DNA from: Vulcanisaeta distributa JCM 11213
Lineage (GTDB): Archaea > Thermoproteota > Thermoprotei > Thermoproteales > Thermocladiaceae
DNA length: 64,000 nt
Reading direction: 5' to 3'
NCBI GenBank assembly: GCA_001316125.1
Contig: BBCS01000003.1
Location: 1-64,000 of the forward strand
Shown piece by piece: positions 1 through 10,878 of the stretch. The position numbers and the translations under genes were made by a program. How positions within the stretch are numbered: the stretch's first letter is position 1; each line of letters begins with the position of its first letter. Under the pieces are notes generated by a model. The model saw only the letters and a list, made by a program, of their open reading frames with translations, ran no database searches and had not been told where the DNA came from.

Positions 1-10
1 AAGGAAGGCA

Positions 11-1246
11 ATGCGTGAAGCAGGCAAGAAAATGCTCGAGCTCGTGAGACAAGCACGTGAAAAGTGGCTAACAACATACAAGCCAGAGCTTGAAAGAGTG
101 CTCAATGAGTTGAAGAATGGTAAGGCGGCAGTCATAATAAGCGGAGACTCACTCAACACTGATAAATCATTCACGGCGCACCTATACGCGAAACATCTGT
201 CAATCATTATAACTAGGGTCGCCAAGTCAGGGAGCATAACGGTGAATTTAACGTTAAGCGACCTTGAGGGCGCATACGTAGTTATACCGAAGCTCTTCAA
301 CGATGATTTGCTGAAGCCAATGCAGTACGGCTTGATGCTCACTGATGCCTCAATTCACGAGAAAGGCTATCCAGAAATGGGCACCACACAGCTTTGGCAG
401 TCCGTGGCTTGGTTATTGGCTTGGCCTGGGAGGAATTACGTATGGATAAACAGCTTAACCATAAACGATAACAACATAAAAGTTAAGTGGTTCTTAAAAT
501 CCATTGACTATAAGGATGTAATTAAAAATAAAGTAAGTATTGCTAAGGAAGTGCTTGAGCTCGATGACAATGCGTTTATCGTGTTCTTACTTTTTGCTGC
601 GATTGGCGATGGTAAAATCGATGCTACTCTGAATAAAAGAATTATTCTTATAATAGGTAAACCGAAGTATGTACTATGGAAGGATATTATTGATAAAATG
701 ACGAAATTCGGCTTTAGAAATAACGATAATAAATACCAGAAAACCATCGGTATTTATACCTCAAAAGCTGTTGAACTTGCCAAGAAGTGGCTCAGCAACC
801 CGATGATTAAAGCCTTGGTTGAGGACTTGAGCCAACTGCCCGATGCCAAGAAGCTAAGGAAGATAATAACATTGGCAAGTATGAAAATTAACCCACACGG
901 TAAGTACGTGGTTGAAGTTATTGATGGTATTTGGATGAACGTAACTATAAGAAGCGATGGCTGTGTTATGTTAAGAATTGAGCATAAAAAATACGAAGAC
1001 GCTAAGGCGATTTGGGAAAGGCTTAGGAGCGCTGGCTATGATGTGAAGTTAACGATATGGAGTAAGGAGGGATACGTTGTTTATATGGGTCAAAGAAAAA
1101 TCAGAAGGTACCCAGAGCTCGTTGCCAAAATCTGCGAGGTGCTGAAGAAAATGCATGATGACGCAATAAACGAGGAGAATGAGAAAAAGGCAGAAAAGGC
1201 ACTCTCAGCAATAAAGTACCTATGCCAAGGCCATAAGTGCGTATGA
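11..1246 (+). CDS. PaRep2b-like protein with LAGLIDADG-like GDG motif (5' end may lie outside window)
   Basis: This 411-residue protein has no firm function. It resembles the crenarchaeal PaRep2b repeat family and is clearly related to the gene at 62131-63793. Shared blocks are TTQ-W-V-W...PG (about residues 125-140), a run of beta-like sequence ending in VKWFLK, and AAIGDGK near residue 198 followed by LWKDIIDKMTKFGF, which resembles a LAGLIDADG-type fold (G-D-G then a helix ending in GF). It is rich in Lys and Ile. The frame is open upstream of the ATG to the window edge, and the paralogue has an extra N-terminal domain, so the true start may be further left. The reading frame is intact and carries no G7 tract. 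Homology to the other copy is seen directly; nuclease activity is inference. Confidence 0.6.
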   Translation: MREAGKKMLELVRQAREKWLTTYKPELERVLNELKNGKAAVIISGDSLNTDKSFTAHLYAKHLSIIITRVAKSGSITVNLTLSDLEGAYVVIPKLFNDDLLKPMQYGLMLTDASIHEKGYPEMGTTQLWQSVAWLLAWPGRNYVWINSLTINDNNIKVKWFLKSIDYKDVIKNKVSIAKEVLELDDNAFIVFLLFAAIGDGKIDATLNKRIILIIGKPKYVLWKDIIDKMTKFGFRNNDNKYQKTIGIYTSKAVELAKKWLSNPMIKALVEDLSQLPDAKKLRKIITLASMKINPHGKYVVEVIDGIWMNVTIRSDGCVMLRIEHKKYEDAKAIWERLRSAGYDVKLTIWSKEGYVVYMGQRKIRRYPELVAKICEVLKKMHDDAINEENEKKAEKALSAIKYLCQGHKCV

Positions 1247-1629
1247 CAATGCCTCCCCACACTTGGCACATGCCAAGGCATACCTAACACATAACCTCCA
1301 CCCAGGCTCACGGGCTTAAAATAACCCCCCTCCTCCCTTTCTTACTTATTTAGATTCGATTTCCTATAAAGATTTTAATGAAATCGTAAACGCCAACTCA
1401 TCATCATCCTAACCACCGATAACCCACCCATCATTTACTCCAACAGCTCGCCTATTTAATGAATAATGTTCTCCCAAGCCTAGGTATAACTTAACAAGGT
1501 ACAAGGAATAAACACTAATTAATATAATGAAATACAATCCATCACTCGATGAATTAAAAACTACAGAGGATCCATCCATGGAGGCTTGACCGAGATGGAA
1601 TTATACATACCCCTGATTCAATTATAGCG
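1247..1629. other. Intergenic stretch, no gene recognised
   Basis: These 383 bases hold no coding sequence I can support. A short hairpin (TTGGC, ACAT, GCCAA) lies at about 1264-1277, just after the stop of the PaRep2b-like gene, and could help end its transcript. The middle is pyrimidine-rich (cccccctcctccc at about 1326-1338) and the right part is AT-rich. The SRP54 gene converges from the right. I looked for tRNA and C/D-box patterns and saw none that were convincing. Confidence 0.4.
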
Positions 1630-2974
1630 TTACTCACCAACTAACCTGCCTAACCTTCTGCGTGACTTCTTTATCTGGTTAACCATCCTCTTCATCAGTT
1701 GGTAATAATTCAGTAGTTCCTTAACATCCTTCGGCGTTACACCAGCGCCCTTGGCTATCCTACGGATTCTCGACGCATTAATTATGTCTGGGTTCAGTAA
1801 CTCCTCCTTAGTCATTGAATCAAGTATGTGTCTCCATCTCCTGAGCATTTCCTGGGCATTACTCATCTTCTCCTCATCAAGCATCACGGCCCTATACTGC
1901 ATTGGTAACATGCTCGTTGGCAGTAATTCCAAGATCTTACTGAGGGGGGGTCCAAGCTTCATTATTGAGTCAATCTGCTTCTTAATGGTTAGTAAGTTTA
2001 TCTTACCCTCCTCAATCTCCTCCATGATCTTGCTCTCCTCCTCAATAGCCCTTATCTTCTCTATCAATGCCTCAAGGTCACCCATGCCCAATAATCTCGA
2101 TACATACTTATTGGCGTCAAAGACCTCGATCTCGTCAATATCCTCACCAACGCCAATGAACTTAATCCTCGCGCCACTCCTTATAACCGAGGTTAATGCA
2201 CCACCGGCCTTCGCAGTGCTATCCATCTTCGTTAGGAAAACACTATGTATTGGTACATACTTCATGAAGGCCTCTGTTTGAGCAGCAGCCTGCCTACCGA
2301 CTGTGGCGTCGATCACGAGCATGACCTCGTCAGGCTTAGCCTCATCATAAATAGCCTTAGCCTCCTTCAGTAGCTCCTCCTCATTCCTATGCCTACCTGC
2401 GGTATCAATTATTATTAAATCAACTGTTCCTCTGCATGTACTCAAGGCCATGCCTTAATATGGCTATGGGATCCTTAGAATTCTCCTCACCATAAAATAG
2501 GGCGTTAACCCTCTCAGCTAATTGCCTAAGCTGGTGATACGCGCCTGGCCTGTAGGTGTCGGTCTCGATAAGCCCAACCCTCAAATTCCTCTTAATGTAG
2601 AACCTAGCCAGCTTGGCTGCTGATGTTGTTTTACCGCTGCCCTCAACGCCAATTAGCATTAACTTGTACGGTCTCTTACTAATGCTAATGTTGGGCGTCT
2701 CCTCACCTCCCAACGCCTTAACTAGTTCCTGATATAGGAGGTATAGTAAGAATTCCTTGCTTGTTATACCTTGGGGGGGAGGCTTTTCCTGTCTGAATCT
2801 TTCCTCAATTGTCTTTGTTATTGATAAGACAACATCAGCGCTAACGTCAGCCCTCAGCAGTATCCTCTGAATCTCCCTTAAAACCTCCTTAAGCGTTGCT
2901 TCATCTATGTAGCTTAATCCCCTAATCCTATTAACCAGGTTCGTGAAGGCTTCGATTAATGGATTTGGCGCCAC
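1630..2974 (-). CDS. srp54: Signal recognition particle 54 kDa protein
   Basis: SRP54 is the GTPase that binds 7S RNA and signal peptides and delivers ribosomes to the membrane receptor. In order it shows the N helical bundle (residues 1-85), G1 GVEGSGKTT near 110, G3 DTAGRH, G4 TKMD, and a methionine-poor M domain ending in the RNA-binding SRIRRIAKGAG segment and a basic tail. The GTG start at 2974 has a good ribosome site (GGGAGGT eight bases upstream), so it is translated as an internal gene behind the KaiC-like gene. The frame breaks near 2430, just before the conserved DLIIIDTAGRH. The G7 tract at 1944-1950 turns the conserved GPLSKI into GPPLSKI. Both oddities are probably sequence errors. 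Restored length is about 445 residues, normal for the family. Confidence 0.95.
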
Positions 2975-3008
2975 CGCAATCTACCTCCCTAATTAATCCC
3001 TTAAATAA

Positions 3009-4057
3009 TTATTGTGGATACTGCTGTGTCTCGTAGTACTGAGATGTGTAATATTGCTGCTGCGGGTAGTAATAATAGCCCTGCGGATACTGCTGCCCAC
3101 AATAATAACTCCTATAATAATTAAGTGTATTCTCATCATTTAATGGACCTATTACATAGATGCCGCCCGGCCCTATCTCATATATGAGCTTTATCGGCCT
3201 AATGGGCATCCACCTCATCTTCCTAATGAACATTATCCTAGCTAAGCATCCAAAGTCACTATTAGCCATTGATATCTCCCTGAGGGACAGCATAATCACG
3301 CCACTAGCTAGGTATTCCTCAACGCCAAACCTACTAAGTTTATTCTCTTCACCCGTGGGTATCTCCGAGGTCATTATCGTGGTTACGTCCTTAAGCCGCT
3401 TAAGCTGAAACACCAATTCCCTCAGGTACTCCCTAATCCAGATAACGTCTTGATGGCTCATTATTATTAATGGTGCGATTGGGTCAATAACAAGTCTCTT
3501 AACATCGTACTTCTTAACCTGCTCAATAATCATCTTAGCAAGATCCTCGGGTCAAGGGTTATCTTCTCATCACGTGCATAAATCCTGAAGTAGGTCCTAA
3601 AATCAGCCATTATTAGCTTACCGCCTCTCTCGTAGGAGTCAAGGTCCCAACCTAATGCGTCACGAACACCCCTCTTGACATCCTCAGATGGTTCATCAAC
3701 GGTCACGTACATACCCACCTCACCAAGCTCAGCACCTGTCCTTAGGAATGTCAAGCTAAATATCGTCTTTCCAGTACCAGCCTCACCGGCTATTAGATAA
3801 ACCTCGCCTCTCTTAAATCCACCACTAAGTATGTAAGTGTCCAAGTAATTAATACCGGTCAATGCCTTATCCTCATAATAGTAATAGTAATATGGGTATT
3901 GATCCTGCGGATACTGAATGGTCTGTGTATTATATGAATATTGGTAATAGGTCATTGTATCATTATAATAATTACCTGTTTGATAATTTCCATAGTAATT
4001 ATAGTAATTCGAATAAGTATCCGAATCTGAAGTTGCTTGTCTCTTCATTGAATTCAT
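3009..4057 (-). CDS. KaiC-like ATPase with tyrosine/glutamine-rich tails at both ends
   Basis: This is a single-domain RecA/KaiC-type ATPase. Walker A is GEAGTGKT (about residue 92), Walker B is in RLVIDPIAPL, and IMTSEIPTG follows, as in archaeal KaiC-like proteins. The core is flanked by two low-complexity tails: residues about 9-60 are almost only Y, N, Q, S, T, D and P, and the last 36 residues are a second Y/Q/P-rich segment with short YYYY and QQQ runs. One base is missing near 3541: reading CCGAGG as CCGAGGG restores DPRDLAKMIIEQVKKY and joins the two halves into about 350 residues. It lies 47 bases after the PIN-ATPase-KH gene and 34 before srp54. The partner or process it controls is unknown. 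Confidence 0.85.
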
Positions 4058-4104
4058 ATTATCCTGACAATAGCTATAAAAGTACTTATATATGTTGCGT
4101 TTCG

Positions 4105-5703
4105 TTAATGTTCCTTCGGCCTTACCTTAAGTTGAACATTAAACTTCTTCCTAATGTTCTCAAGCTTAGGTAAACCCTTAGAAATAACGGCGCCTATGTA
4201 CGCATCAGGTACCTGAATAATCACTGAACCATCCTCACCCCTAACAATTGATATCTCCTCAGGGGGGGCACGTACTTCCTCAAAACCCTCACAATCCTAC
4301 TAATCAACCTCTTATCACTAACGGCCTGACTAACCTTACGTGCCTTACCTATAGGCGTTACAAAGATCTCCTCACCAAATACGTAGATCTCATACTCAAC
4401 AGTGTCATTTATGAAATCCTTAACAATAACGACCGGCCTAGCCAAGTCCTCCTCACTCATGCCTTCGGGAACCTTAACGGTAAGCTCAAGACTATACACC
4501 TTCTGAACCTCTCCATCCTTCATGAAGAGGACCGTGTCTATTATTGATGGAAGCATGCCAAGCTCCGTTCTACCTATGAACCTCTGGATCGCGTCTATGG
4601 GACTCGTTGCATGCACGACACCAACCATGCCAACACCAGCCAGTCTAAGGTCTATGTATAACTGGAAGTCCGCGGTATCCCTCATCTCATCAAATATTGT
4701 GAAGTCAGGCCTAGATAGTAACAGTAAATCATGTATTTCCTCAGACGATGCATAGGTCTTCGATATCTGCGTTATCTCATTGGGTAGTATCATATCCCTT
4801 GGTGACTCCACGGTCTTAACGACCTTACCGAGCTCATGTAGTACTCAGCCAATGCTTGGGCAAAGGTCGTCTTACCAGCACCTGGTGGACCTGCTATTAA
4901 TATTCCCTCAGCCTGTCTACCCAGTCTATCGAGAACCTTAGGATGGAGTGAATACTCCTCAAGTCTCCTCTTAATTAATGGCTTGACGGCGGTTATCTCA
5001 ATCCCGTCAGACACGGGGGGGGTAATGCAACGACTATTCTATACTCACCATGCTGAATAATGAGTGAGTTCTCCCTCCTAATCTCAACCCTGGTATTACT
5101 ATTGGCCATTAGTGACGCTGATATCAATTCCCTAACCATCCTCTCTAGGTACTCCCTACTAAGTGGTTCATTACCAAGCGGCACCAATTGCCAATTACCC
5201 GGCCTACCCTTCTTGGCATAGGGTATTGAGCCCTCCTTAAGGTGAACTGACATCGTGTCATTATCGAAGAACCTCTCAATCTCCAGCTTATCCTTATGCT
5301 GACCAATGAATAGTGTCTCAATGCCCATGGCTCTTGAAATCTCAAAATTCATCTCATCGCTTGTCACTAGCGTTGCGCCCAACTCCCTCGCCAGCTCCCT
5401 GACTATCTCATCAACCGAGTGTTGGTCAGGCCTTGGTATTGACTTTGGGAGCACCGACACGTACTCGACCCTTATATCCTCAAGGCCAAGCTTATTTATT
5501 GAGTCCATGATATAATTCAACTCCCTAATACCCAGCCAACCCAATGCACCACCAGCCCTAGCCTCACTCTCGAACTTCCTAATTATCTCTGTATGTATCA
5601 ATAACCTACCCCCCCTAATGTTACCCCCCCTCAATATTGCCTCTTTCAAACTCCCATCCAAGAACACCGATGTATCGGGTATGTAAATATTGCTTACTTG
5701 CAT
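4105..5703 (-). CDS. PIN domain-ATPase-KH domain protein (PilT/VirB11-like)
   Basis: Three domains are visible. An N-terminal PIN nuclease-like domain has D at IPDTSVFLD, a central EIVRELARELGA helix and TSDEMNFE. A secretion-type ATPase follows, with Walker A GPPGAGKTT, FDEMRDTADFQ as Walker B and GMVGVVHAT. The C-terminal KH-like domain (VIIQVPDAYIGAVISKGLPKLENI) lies in another frame down to the stop at 4105. Three breaks interrupt it: near 5025 (C8 tract), near 4838 (GG for GGG) and near 4262 (C7 tract where five C restore the frame). Restored length is about 530 residues, typical of this archaeal family, which is probably an RNA-processing or ribosome-linked ATPase; the substrate is unknown. 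It starts the leftward group that continues with the KaiC-like gene and srp54. Confidence 0.85.
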
Positions 5704-5769
5704 TCCGCCTATCGCTAAGTAATCGATACTAAGTACCCTTAATAAACACTTTTATTCATAATAAGCGAA

Positions 5770-6761
5770 TTAATCGTTGCTTACAACGACAACACCATTA
5801 ATATCCAACATAGCCTTTAACACCGAACCACCCGTAAGCTCAATGGCCTTCTCAACCTCAACCTTATCAGATAGCGCTATCATGCATCCACCCCCACCGG
5901 CACCCGTTAACTTTGAGCCGAGGGCACCAGCGTTCCTGGCTGCGTAAACCATTTCATTTAACTGCCGAGTTGATACTCCGAGGGCATCGAGTAATCCATG
6001 GTTAATATTCATTAAAACACCCATCAACTCCAGGTCACCCCCTTTCTAGGGCCTCCCTACCTTCCTAGTGATTAGCCCTATTGACCTTATTATTGGCTCT
6101 ATCACATCCCTCATTGTCTCATACTTCCTCCTAACCATAGCGACCAAGTCCTTTGTCGTGCTCACCCTAGGCACATACCCAATTATCAATGGGACATTGG
6201 TCCCAGGCCTCACGGGCTCCATCACCGCATTATTACCCTCAGGCTTCACAAACATTATGCCACCAAACGTAGCCATTGTGGTATCCGTGGGACTTGCAGA
6301 ACCCTGAACATCCTTCTCAACCTGCCACGCAAGGCGCGCTAGTTCGCGCTTATCAATGTCGTAGCCCAACTCCTTTATGTATGCATATATCGTTGCGACG
6401 GCCACGGCGGCTGACGTGCCTAACCCAGCACCAACAGGCATCTCTGACCGTATCTCCAGGTCAATACCGACCTTCTTATCGACATATCCCATGGCTAATT
6501 CAACAGCCTCTTAACATAGCTTAACGCGGAGATAACCGCACCATAATCCGTCCTGGCAATTATATCACCGTTCTCACTAATCGTTACAGAGATGCCCGCC
6601 AATCTTAAATCCCTCGCATTTATATTGATTTTACCATCGCTCCTAGCCCTTGCCGTGACATAGACGTACTTATTAATAGCCATTGCCAGGGCTGGCTCGC
6701 CATAAACGACGGCATGCTCTCCATAAAGTATCACCTTACCGGGCGCCCTTACAGTAACCAC
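5770..6761 (-). CDS. mvk: Mevalonate kinase
   Basis: A GHMP-family kinase that phosphorylates mevalonate with ATP on the way to archaeal isoprenoid lipids. It begins with [22 protein letters not shown], and has the phosphate-binding [11 protein letters not shown] and the C-terminal [14 protein letters not shown]. The start is GTG at 6761. Two regions are broken. Near 6510 reading GAGG as GAGGG restores [15 protein letters not shown]. Near 6043-6055 one G is missing and one is added nearby (G5 where G4 is needed), restoring RALERGDLELMG. Repaired length is about 330 residues, normal for archaeal enzymes. It lies 66 bases before the PIN-ATPase gene, on the same strand. Confidence 0.9.
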
Positions 6762-6785
6762 GGACCTATGGGTAATTCAGGAAAA

Positions 6786-7474
6786 TTAAATTCTTCCGTT
6801 AAATAACCTTGAACCACCTGGCTTACTAAGTTCAACGATCAAATTCGTTATGGTCCTACGTGCATCGTTAAGCCCGTAAATCACTGAGCCATAGCTGGGC
6901 ACCAGTATAAACGCTCCAGTAATGAATAATCCACCAGCGATTAAGTAGTTGCGAAGTACTACTATGGCCAGTCCTAGGTATACTAATACGTAATCATTAT
7001 TTATCACAGATGAATACCTAAGGATATCACTGTAGTATCCAAGCCTATAGAGTGCGGTCATTATCATGAATTGGCCAATGAAATTCTCAATAGCCACAAC
7101 CACACTCACTAAATTAATGATTAATGGGCCAACCCGGATCACGACCATCACATCCACAGCCAGGGATAGCAGGGAGGCAAATATGGCTATGAATACGCCG
7201 ACCTACCAACATCGTAATCCTCAGGGTATGCCTTAACCATCAGGTCGAAACCCCCCCTCCTCACCAGGGTTGTGTATATGATTAGTAGTAGAATTGAGGC
7301 TAGGGCATTGGTTATGTCCATGGATATTGGCGGTAAATGAATTAGTATTCCCATGAGTGCGATTACGGAGAATGCATAGAATATGAATACCACTAGGTAT
7401 AGTATGAAGCCTGCCATGATCACATTAACACCCTTAATGAGCGGGCTCAATTTATCAACGGTGTCATCGCTCAT
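6786..7474 (-). CDS. Multi-pass membrane protein, possibly DUF973/DUF996-like
   Basis: About 229 residues with five or six hydrophobic segments, joined by a cytoplasmic-looking loop GFDLMVKAYPEDYDVGRVG. This loop style is seen in small crenarchaeal membrane families such as DUF973 or DUF996, but I am not sure of the assignment. The frame breaks near 7203, where AGGTC read as AGGGTC joins the two halves (VGVFIAIFASLLSLAVDVM). The chosen ATG at 7474 overlaps the end of the upstream MFS gene by 11 bases, so the two are probably co-translated. The C-terminus (about 30 residues) is soluble and polar. The function is unknown. Confidence 0.6.
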
Positions 7475-8683
7475 TACCAATATTATGGCGAATCGCACTT
7501 AAATAAATTATCATTAAACTCAACGAAAGGATCAACGGTATTAGAAATAGAGACTCCGTATTAATTCTGTAAAACTCACCAGTTAGGTAACTTCCAATTG
7601 TTTGCCCAATTAACTGAAACACTATTAATAGGCTCATTCCATGGCCCCCCCTCCTATTAATTCCAATTCTACCGCCCAACTCACTCTGTATTGCCGTAAT
7701 GACTAATTGGGCACCAACCTGAAGCATGAGTAGGTAACCCACGACTGAGTATGTATTTTCAACTAACCCTATCACACTACCCACTGCACTAATTATCGTA
7801 CCTAAGGCGAACAACCTGCTCCTATACCTATCAACGTAGAAGGTTAGGAATATCCCTATCATGATGTAGGCAGCGTATGAAATTGATACCAGGTAGCCCC
7901 AATAGACTGTGTTAAGCCTAATTTGTAGATTACGTATATGGGTAATAACGTATTTATGGGCATTATGGCAATTGATATCATTAATGCCGATACATAAATC
8001 ATTAATAAATCACCAGGTAAGTTGACAATGCTAATTAATTGATTGTATGAGCGTAGGAGTTCCCTAAAGGTTACTTTGCCAATTCTATTTCCCAGGGTCT
8101 CCTTAATTGTGAATTGCCTAATCATTGCAACAGCTACGGAGATTATCGAGGAGATTAAATACGCAAGTCTAATGCCGAATAGACCGTACTTATTAATTAA
8201 AAAGCCGCTGACAGGTGGTAAAACCAACCAAGGTATTTGGGGGGGTAGTATTGACGTGACTAGAATCCCACTGGCGTATCTTTCCTGGGGGGGCAGGGAG
8301 TCCATTAGAATCGCAAGTAGTGCAGGTTGGTAGAAGGATGCAGCCATGTTTAGTGCGTAGAATACCGCGAGTAATTGCCAATTGGGCGCTATGACCATTA
8401 GGAATGACATTACCGTTATTAGCCAAGTCCCTATGACAATTGATGATCTGCGACCTAAGGTATCCGTTAAGTACCCTCCTGGGATTATCGCAATTAACTG
8501 CACAATCATTGAGATTGAGTAGGTTAGGCCTATGTCTATGGCGTTGGCGCCAAGCATCTTTAGGTAAATTGAGAGGTAGGGCATCGTCATGGCATTACCG
8601 ATTGCATAAAGGAACCAGGTAAGTAGCAGTATTCCCACGTTACCCGTTACGTAATACTTAATGTTTCTTCTTACATCATGCAA
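7464..8683 (-). CDS. Major facilitator superfamily transporter
   Basis: About 406 residues with twelve likely membrane segments. The MFS signature GGYLTDTLGRRSSIV lies between segments 2 and 3, and YVDRYRSR is the matching loop in the second half. The substrate cannot be told. The start is a TTG at 8683, with a TATA-like cttttaaaat about 35 bases upstream. The frame breaks near 7918: reading TTAGGCTT as TTAGGGCTT gives KLGLNTVYWGYLVS and restores one long transporter. C7 tracts add extra Pro or Gly codons in loops (for example TSILPPQIP). It is followed by an overlapping small membrane-protein gene. Confidence 0.85.
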
Positions 8684-8848
8684 TGAGAATCCCCTTTATC
8701 CGAGGGTTGTACATGATTTTAAAAGTATTATGAGCGTGGGGGGGAGGAATTCAGTCATTTACCCATTCATCACTTGTTCAAGAGACCGTCGTCTCATCAC
8801 AGGATTTAATAGTCATTCAAGGGCTTAAAAGACTTAAGTGCCGTGGCT

Positions 8849-9100
8849 TTATGGCAATACGTAGTAATGATCTTTAATTAACTCTTTAACGACCCTCTCA
8901 TTGGCGTATATGGGAACTATTATTGGTAATGCGTATGGTGTTGGTACTATCATTAAATGAGGCGCACTCCTGCCATTATATTGATTAGCAACGGCATTAG
9001 TTTCAGCATCACCTGTTGAATAATTGTTACCAATCGCCATTTTCCTTAACCGTATTGGTAATATCCTTATGCCCCTGATTATTGATTTCATTCCCATCAT
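8849..9100 (-). CDS. Small hypothetical protein
   Basis: An 83-residue frame starting MMGMKSIIRGIRILPIRLRKM, basic at the N-terminus and hydrophobic near PHLMIVPTPYALPIIVPIYA. I do not recognise it. The ATG at 9100 is about 28 bases after a TATA-like TATTTAAA and sits just downstream of a perfect palindrome (9151-9174), so it looks like a leaderless, regulated gene. No neighbours are clearly co-transcribed with it. It could also be non-coding. The promoter context is the strongest support. Confidence 0.4.
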   Translation of the reverse strand: MMGMKSIIRGIRILPIRLRKMAIGNNYSTGDAETNAVANQYNGRSAPHLMIVPTPYALPIIVPIYANERVVKELIKDHYYVLP

Positions 9101-9124
9101 ACATTTTTCAGTGATTATGGAGGG

Positions 9125-9132
9125 TTTAAATA
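9125..9132 (-). promoter_or_regulatory. TATA box for the small gene ending at 8849
   Basis: Reading leftward, TATTTAAA is centred about 28 bases before the ATG at 9100, the spacing expected for a leaderless archaeal transcript. Confidence 0.5.
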
Positions 9133-9150
9133 CCTGTATGGTGTGAAGAG

Positions 9151-9174
9151 TACACTTGCTATATAGCAAGTGTA
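9151..9174. promoter_or_regulatory. Perfect 24-bp palindrome, likely operator
   Basis: Each half reads TACACTTGCTAT and is the exact reverse complement of the other, with no spacer. It lies about 20 bases upstream of the TATA box of the leftward small gene and about 70 bases from the end of the IorA-like gene. A second, weaker copy of the core (tatatgctatata) follows at about 9190-9202. The symmetry fits a site for a dimeric repressor or activator. No regulator gene is adjacent. Confidence 0.6.
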
Positions 9175-9245
9175 GTGAAAAAATTACTATATATGCTATA
9201 TAATTTACGTAAATCTAAGTATGTGGTAATTAAACATTTTTCACG

Positions 9246-10782
9246 AAACCTTAACCCTAGTTACTGCGCCTCTTAAACATACCAACTGGCAAATGCCGCA
9301 ACCAACGCATGCCTTAGCATCAATAACTGGCTTCTTACCTAATTGAATTGCGGGGGCAGTTAATCCGTAGACAATCACCGCAGTTATCGCAATACTCATC
9401 AATGATGCTAAACACGTATTTACCCAGGGAACTTTTCGAAATACGCATTACGGCAATGCCACGTGAATTAACAATACTTAATATATCCTGTAATGAGCCT
9501 AGGGGATTGCTTGGGTCGTAATTTACGACTTTGTAATTAGCATTAACCTTAGAAAGAATGCCTATGGCGTCACTACATTCATCCTCAGTTAGTGGAATTA
9601 TAATGAGGTAATTACCATTGGTATTAATGATTTCACGGATTAGCTCCTCCCTACCCAATAATGAGCATGGATTGACTATAGCTATTAACCTGCCATAACC
9701 ATAATTGGTCTTTAAGGACGCCAGTACAGCCATTAATGAATTGGTCACAAAATCGATTACCTGGTCAAAGCTTCTTGGTTCAAAGAACGTTGGGAGCATG
9801 TCGTAACTTGGCGTTAACCCCTCCGTATTAATTACGTGCATGTATGATGGGTCGATCACCATTATCGGTACCTCCCCCCCCTGCCTCCAATACTTTGAGA
9901 AAAGCCATTCAATGAGCATCAATGGATCTCCTGGCTCCCGAAAAAAGAGTTGCTTAATGGCATCGTTAATTAAATCATTATACCATTTACTAACATCATC
10001 AGCCATAAGTCTCTCAACACCAACCTCCTTCATTAAGTAATCCCCAGTATCTATGACGTACTTAATACTAATTGAATCCTTGGGCAGTGGATTTATGTAT
10101 AATGGCAGTATCATTGAGTAATTACCAATTTTATCAATGTGCTCCTTAATGAACGACCACGCAGAGCCGGATATGAGTACACCATCACCCTTCCCAATAA
10201 TGGTAATATTATCACGAGACCTAACCCTGACCTCCTCAGGCAATTCCTTACGGAAACTACCCAATAATCGACTAGGCCCCCCCAACGCATGGGTTCACCC
10301 CCCCAATTCTTATTAAACGTGGCCTCCCTATGCCTAATCCCAACACCATTAACGCCCTCGCCTACATTTAACCAAGGTCCTAACCTCACTATGTATGGTA
10401 GCTCAAAGGATTCGCCATAATCGCGGCTTTCCTTAATAGCCCTAATTAGGCTCTCCTGATCCAGGGTTCCAAGCATGGCAGGCCTATTAATCCGCAAAAT
10501 GGTCTTATGTCGTGAATGTCGTAGACAAATACCACAAGTGAGCCCCTAACTCTAGCGGTGCTTAAGGAACCTAGGAATTTAGGAAGCCAACATCATCAAT
10601 TAACACTGCGACATCCCTAAACATGCTTGTGAGGACTCGGCCTCATTAATAGCATCCTCGGGGGGGCTCATCTTTACATTAAATACTCTATTCATTAAGT
10701 AGGAGCCTGTTATGACTACATCGTTAAACGAATTCCTTAATACGTCCATAATTCTCATGACGCCGCCTTTTACATCATGCAC
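9246..10782 (-). CDS. Indolepyruvate ferredoxin oxidoreductase alpha-like protein, divergent
   Basis: The C-terminus has two ferredoxin-type clusters, YCDNCGDCLRINCPAI and CVGCGICQLVC, in the arrangement of IorA. Upstream blocks also match IorA, including LP-LEP...FELPYIVRL and NWGEPMRWGPS. The usual thiamine-diphosphate motif (GDG...N) is not visible, and the protein is about 510 residues where IorA is about 600, so it may have lost cofactor binding. No iorB partner is nearby. At least five breaks split it (near 10640, 10578, 10465, 10273 and 9349). Four repair by reading CC as CCC, C3 as C4, C7 as C5, or C5 as C4; the one near 10640 I could not resolve exactly. The GTG/ATG start near 10782 or 10758 is uncertain. 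An IorA-like ferredoxin-linked redox role is likely; the substrate is unknown. Confidence 0.65.
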
Positions 10783-10878
10783 TGATTTCGGTAACTATAC
10801 TGCGATTTAAAAAGTATTATTTTTGTTACGAAATTGAAAGGTTTTAATAACTTTAATATTAAAGGTAATTATAAGTGT

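Noticed and set aside
1562..1615. Small RNA or SRP RNA gene before srp54
   Set aside because: GGATCCATCCATGG and GGCTTGACCGAGATGG gave no extended helix and no conserved SRP loop motifs.
3862..4173. Overlapping rightward frame opposite the KaiC-like N-terminus
   Set aside because: It is the complement of the Tyr/Asn-rich coding region, has no promoter or family resemblance, and its composition mirrors the real gene.
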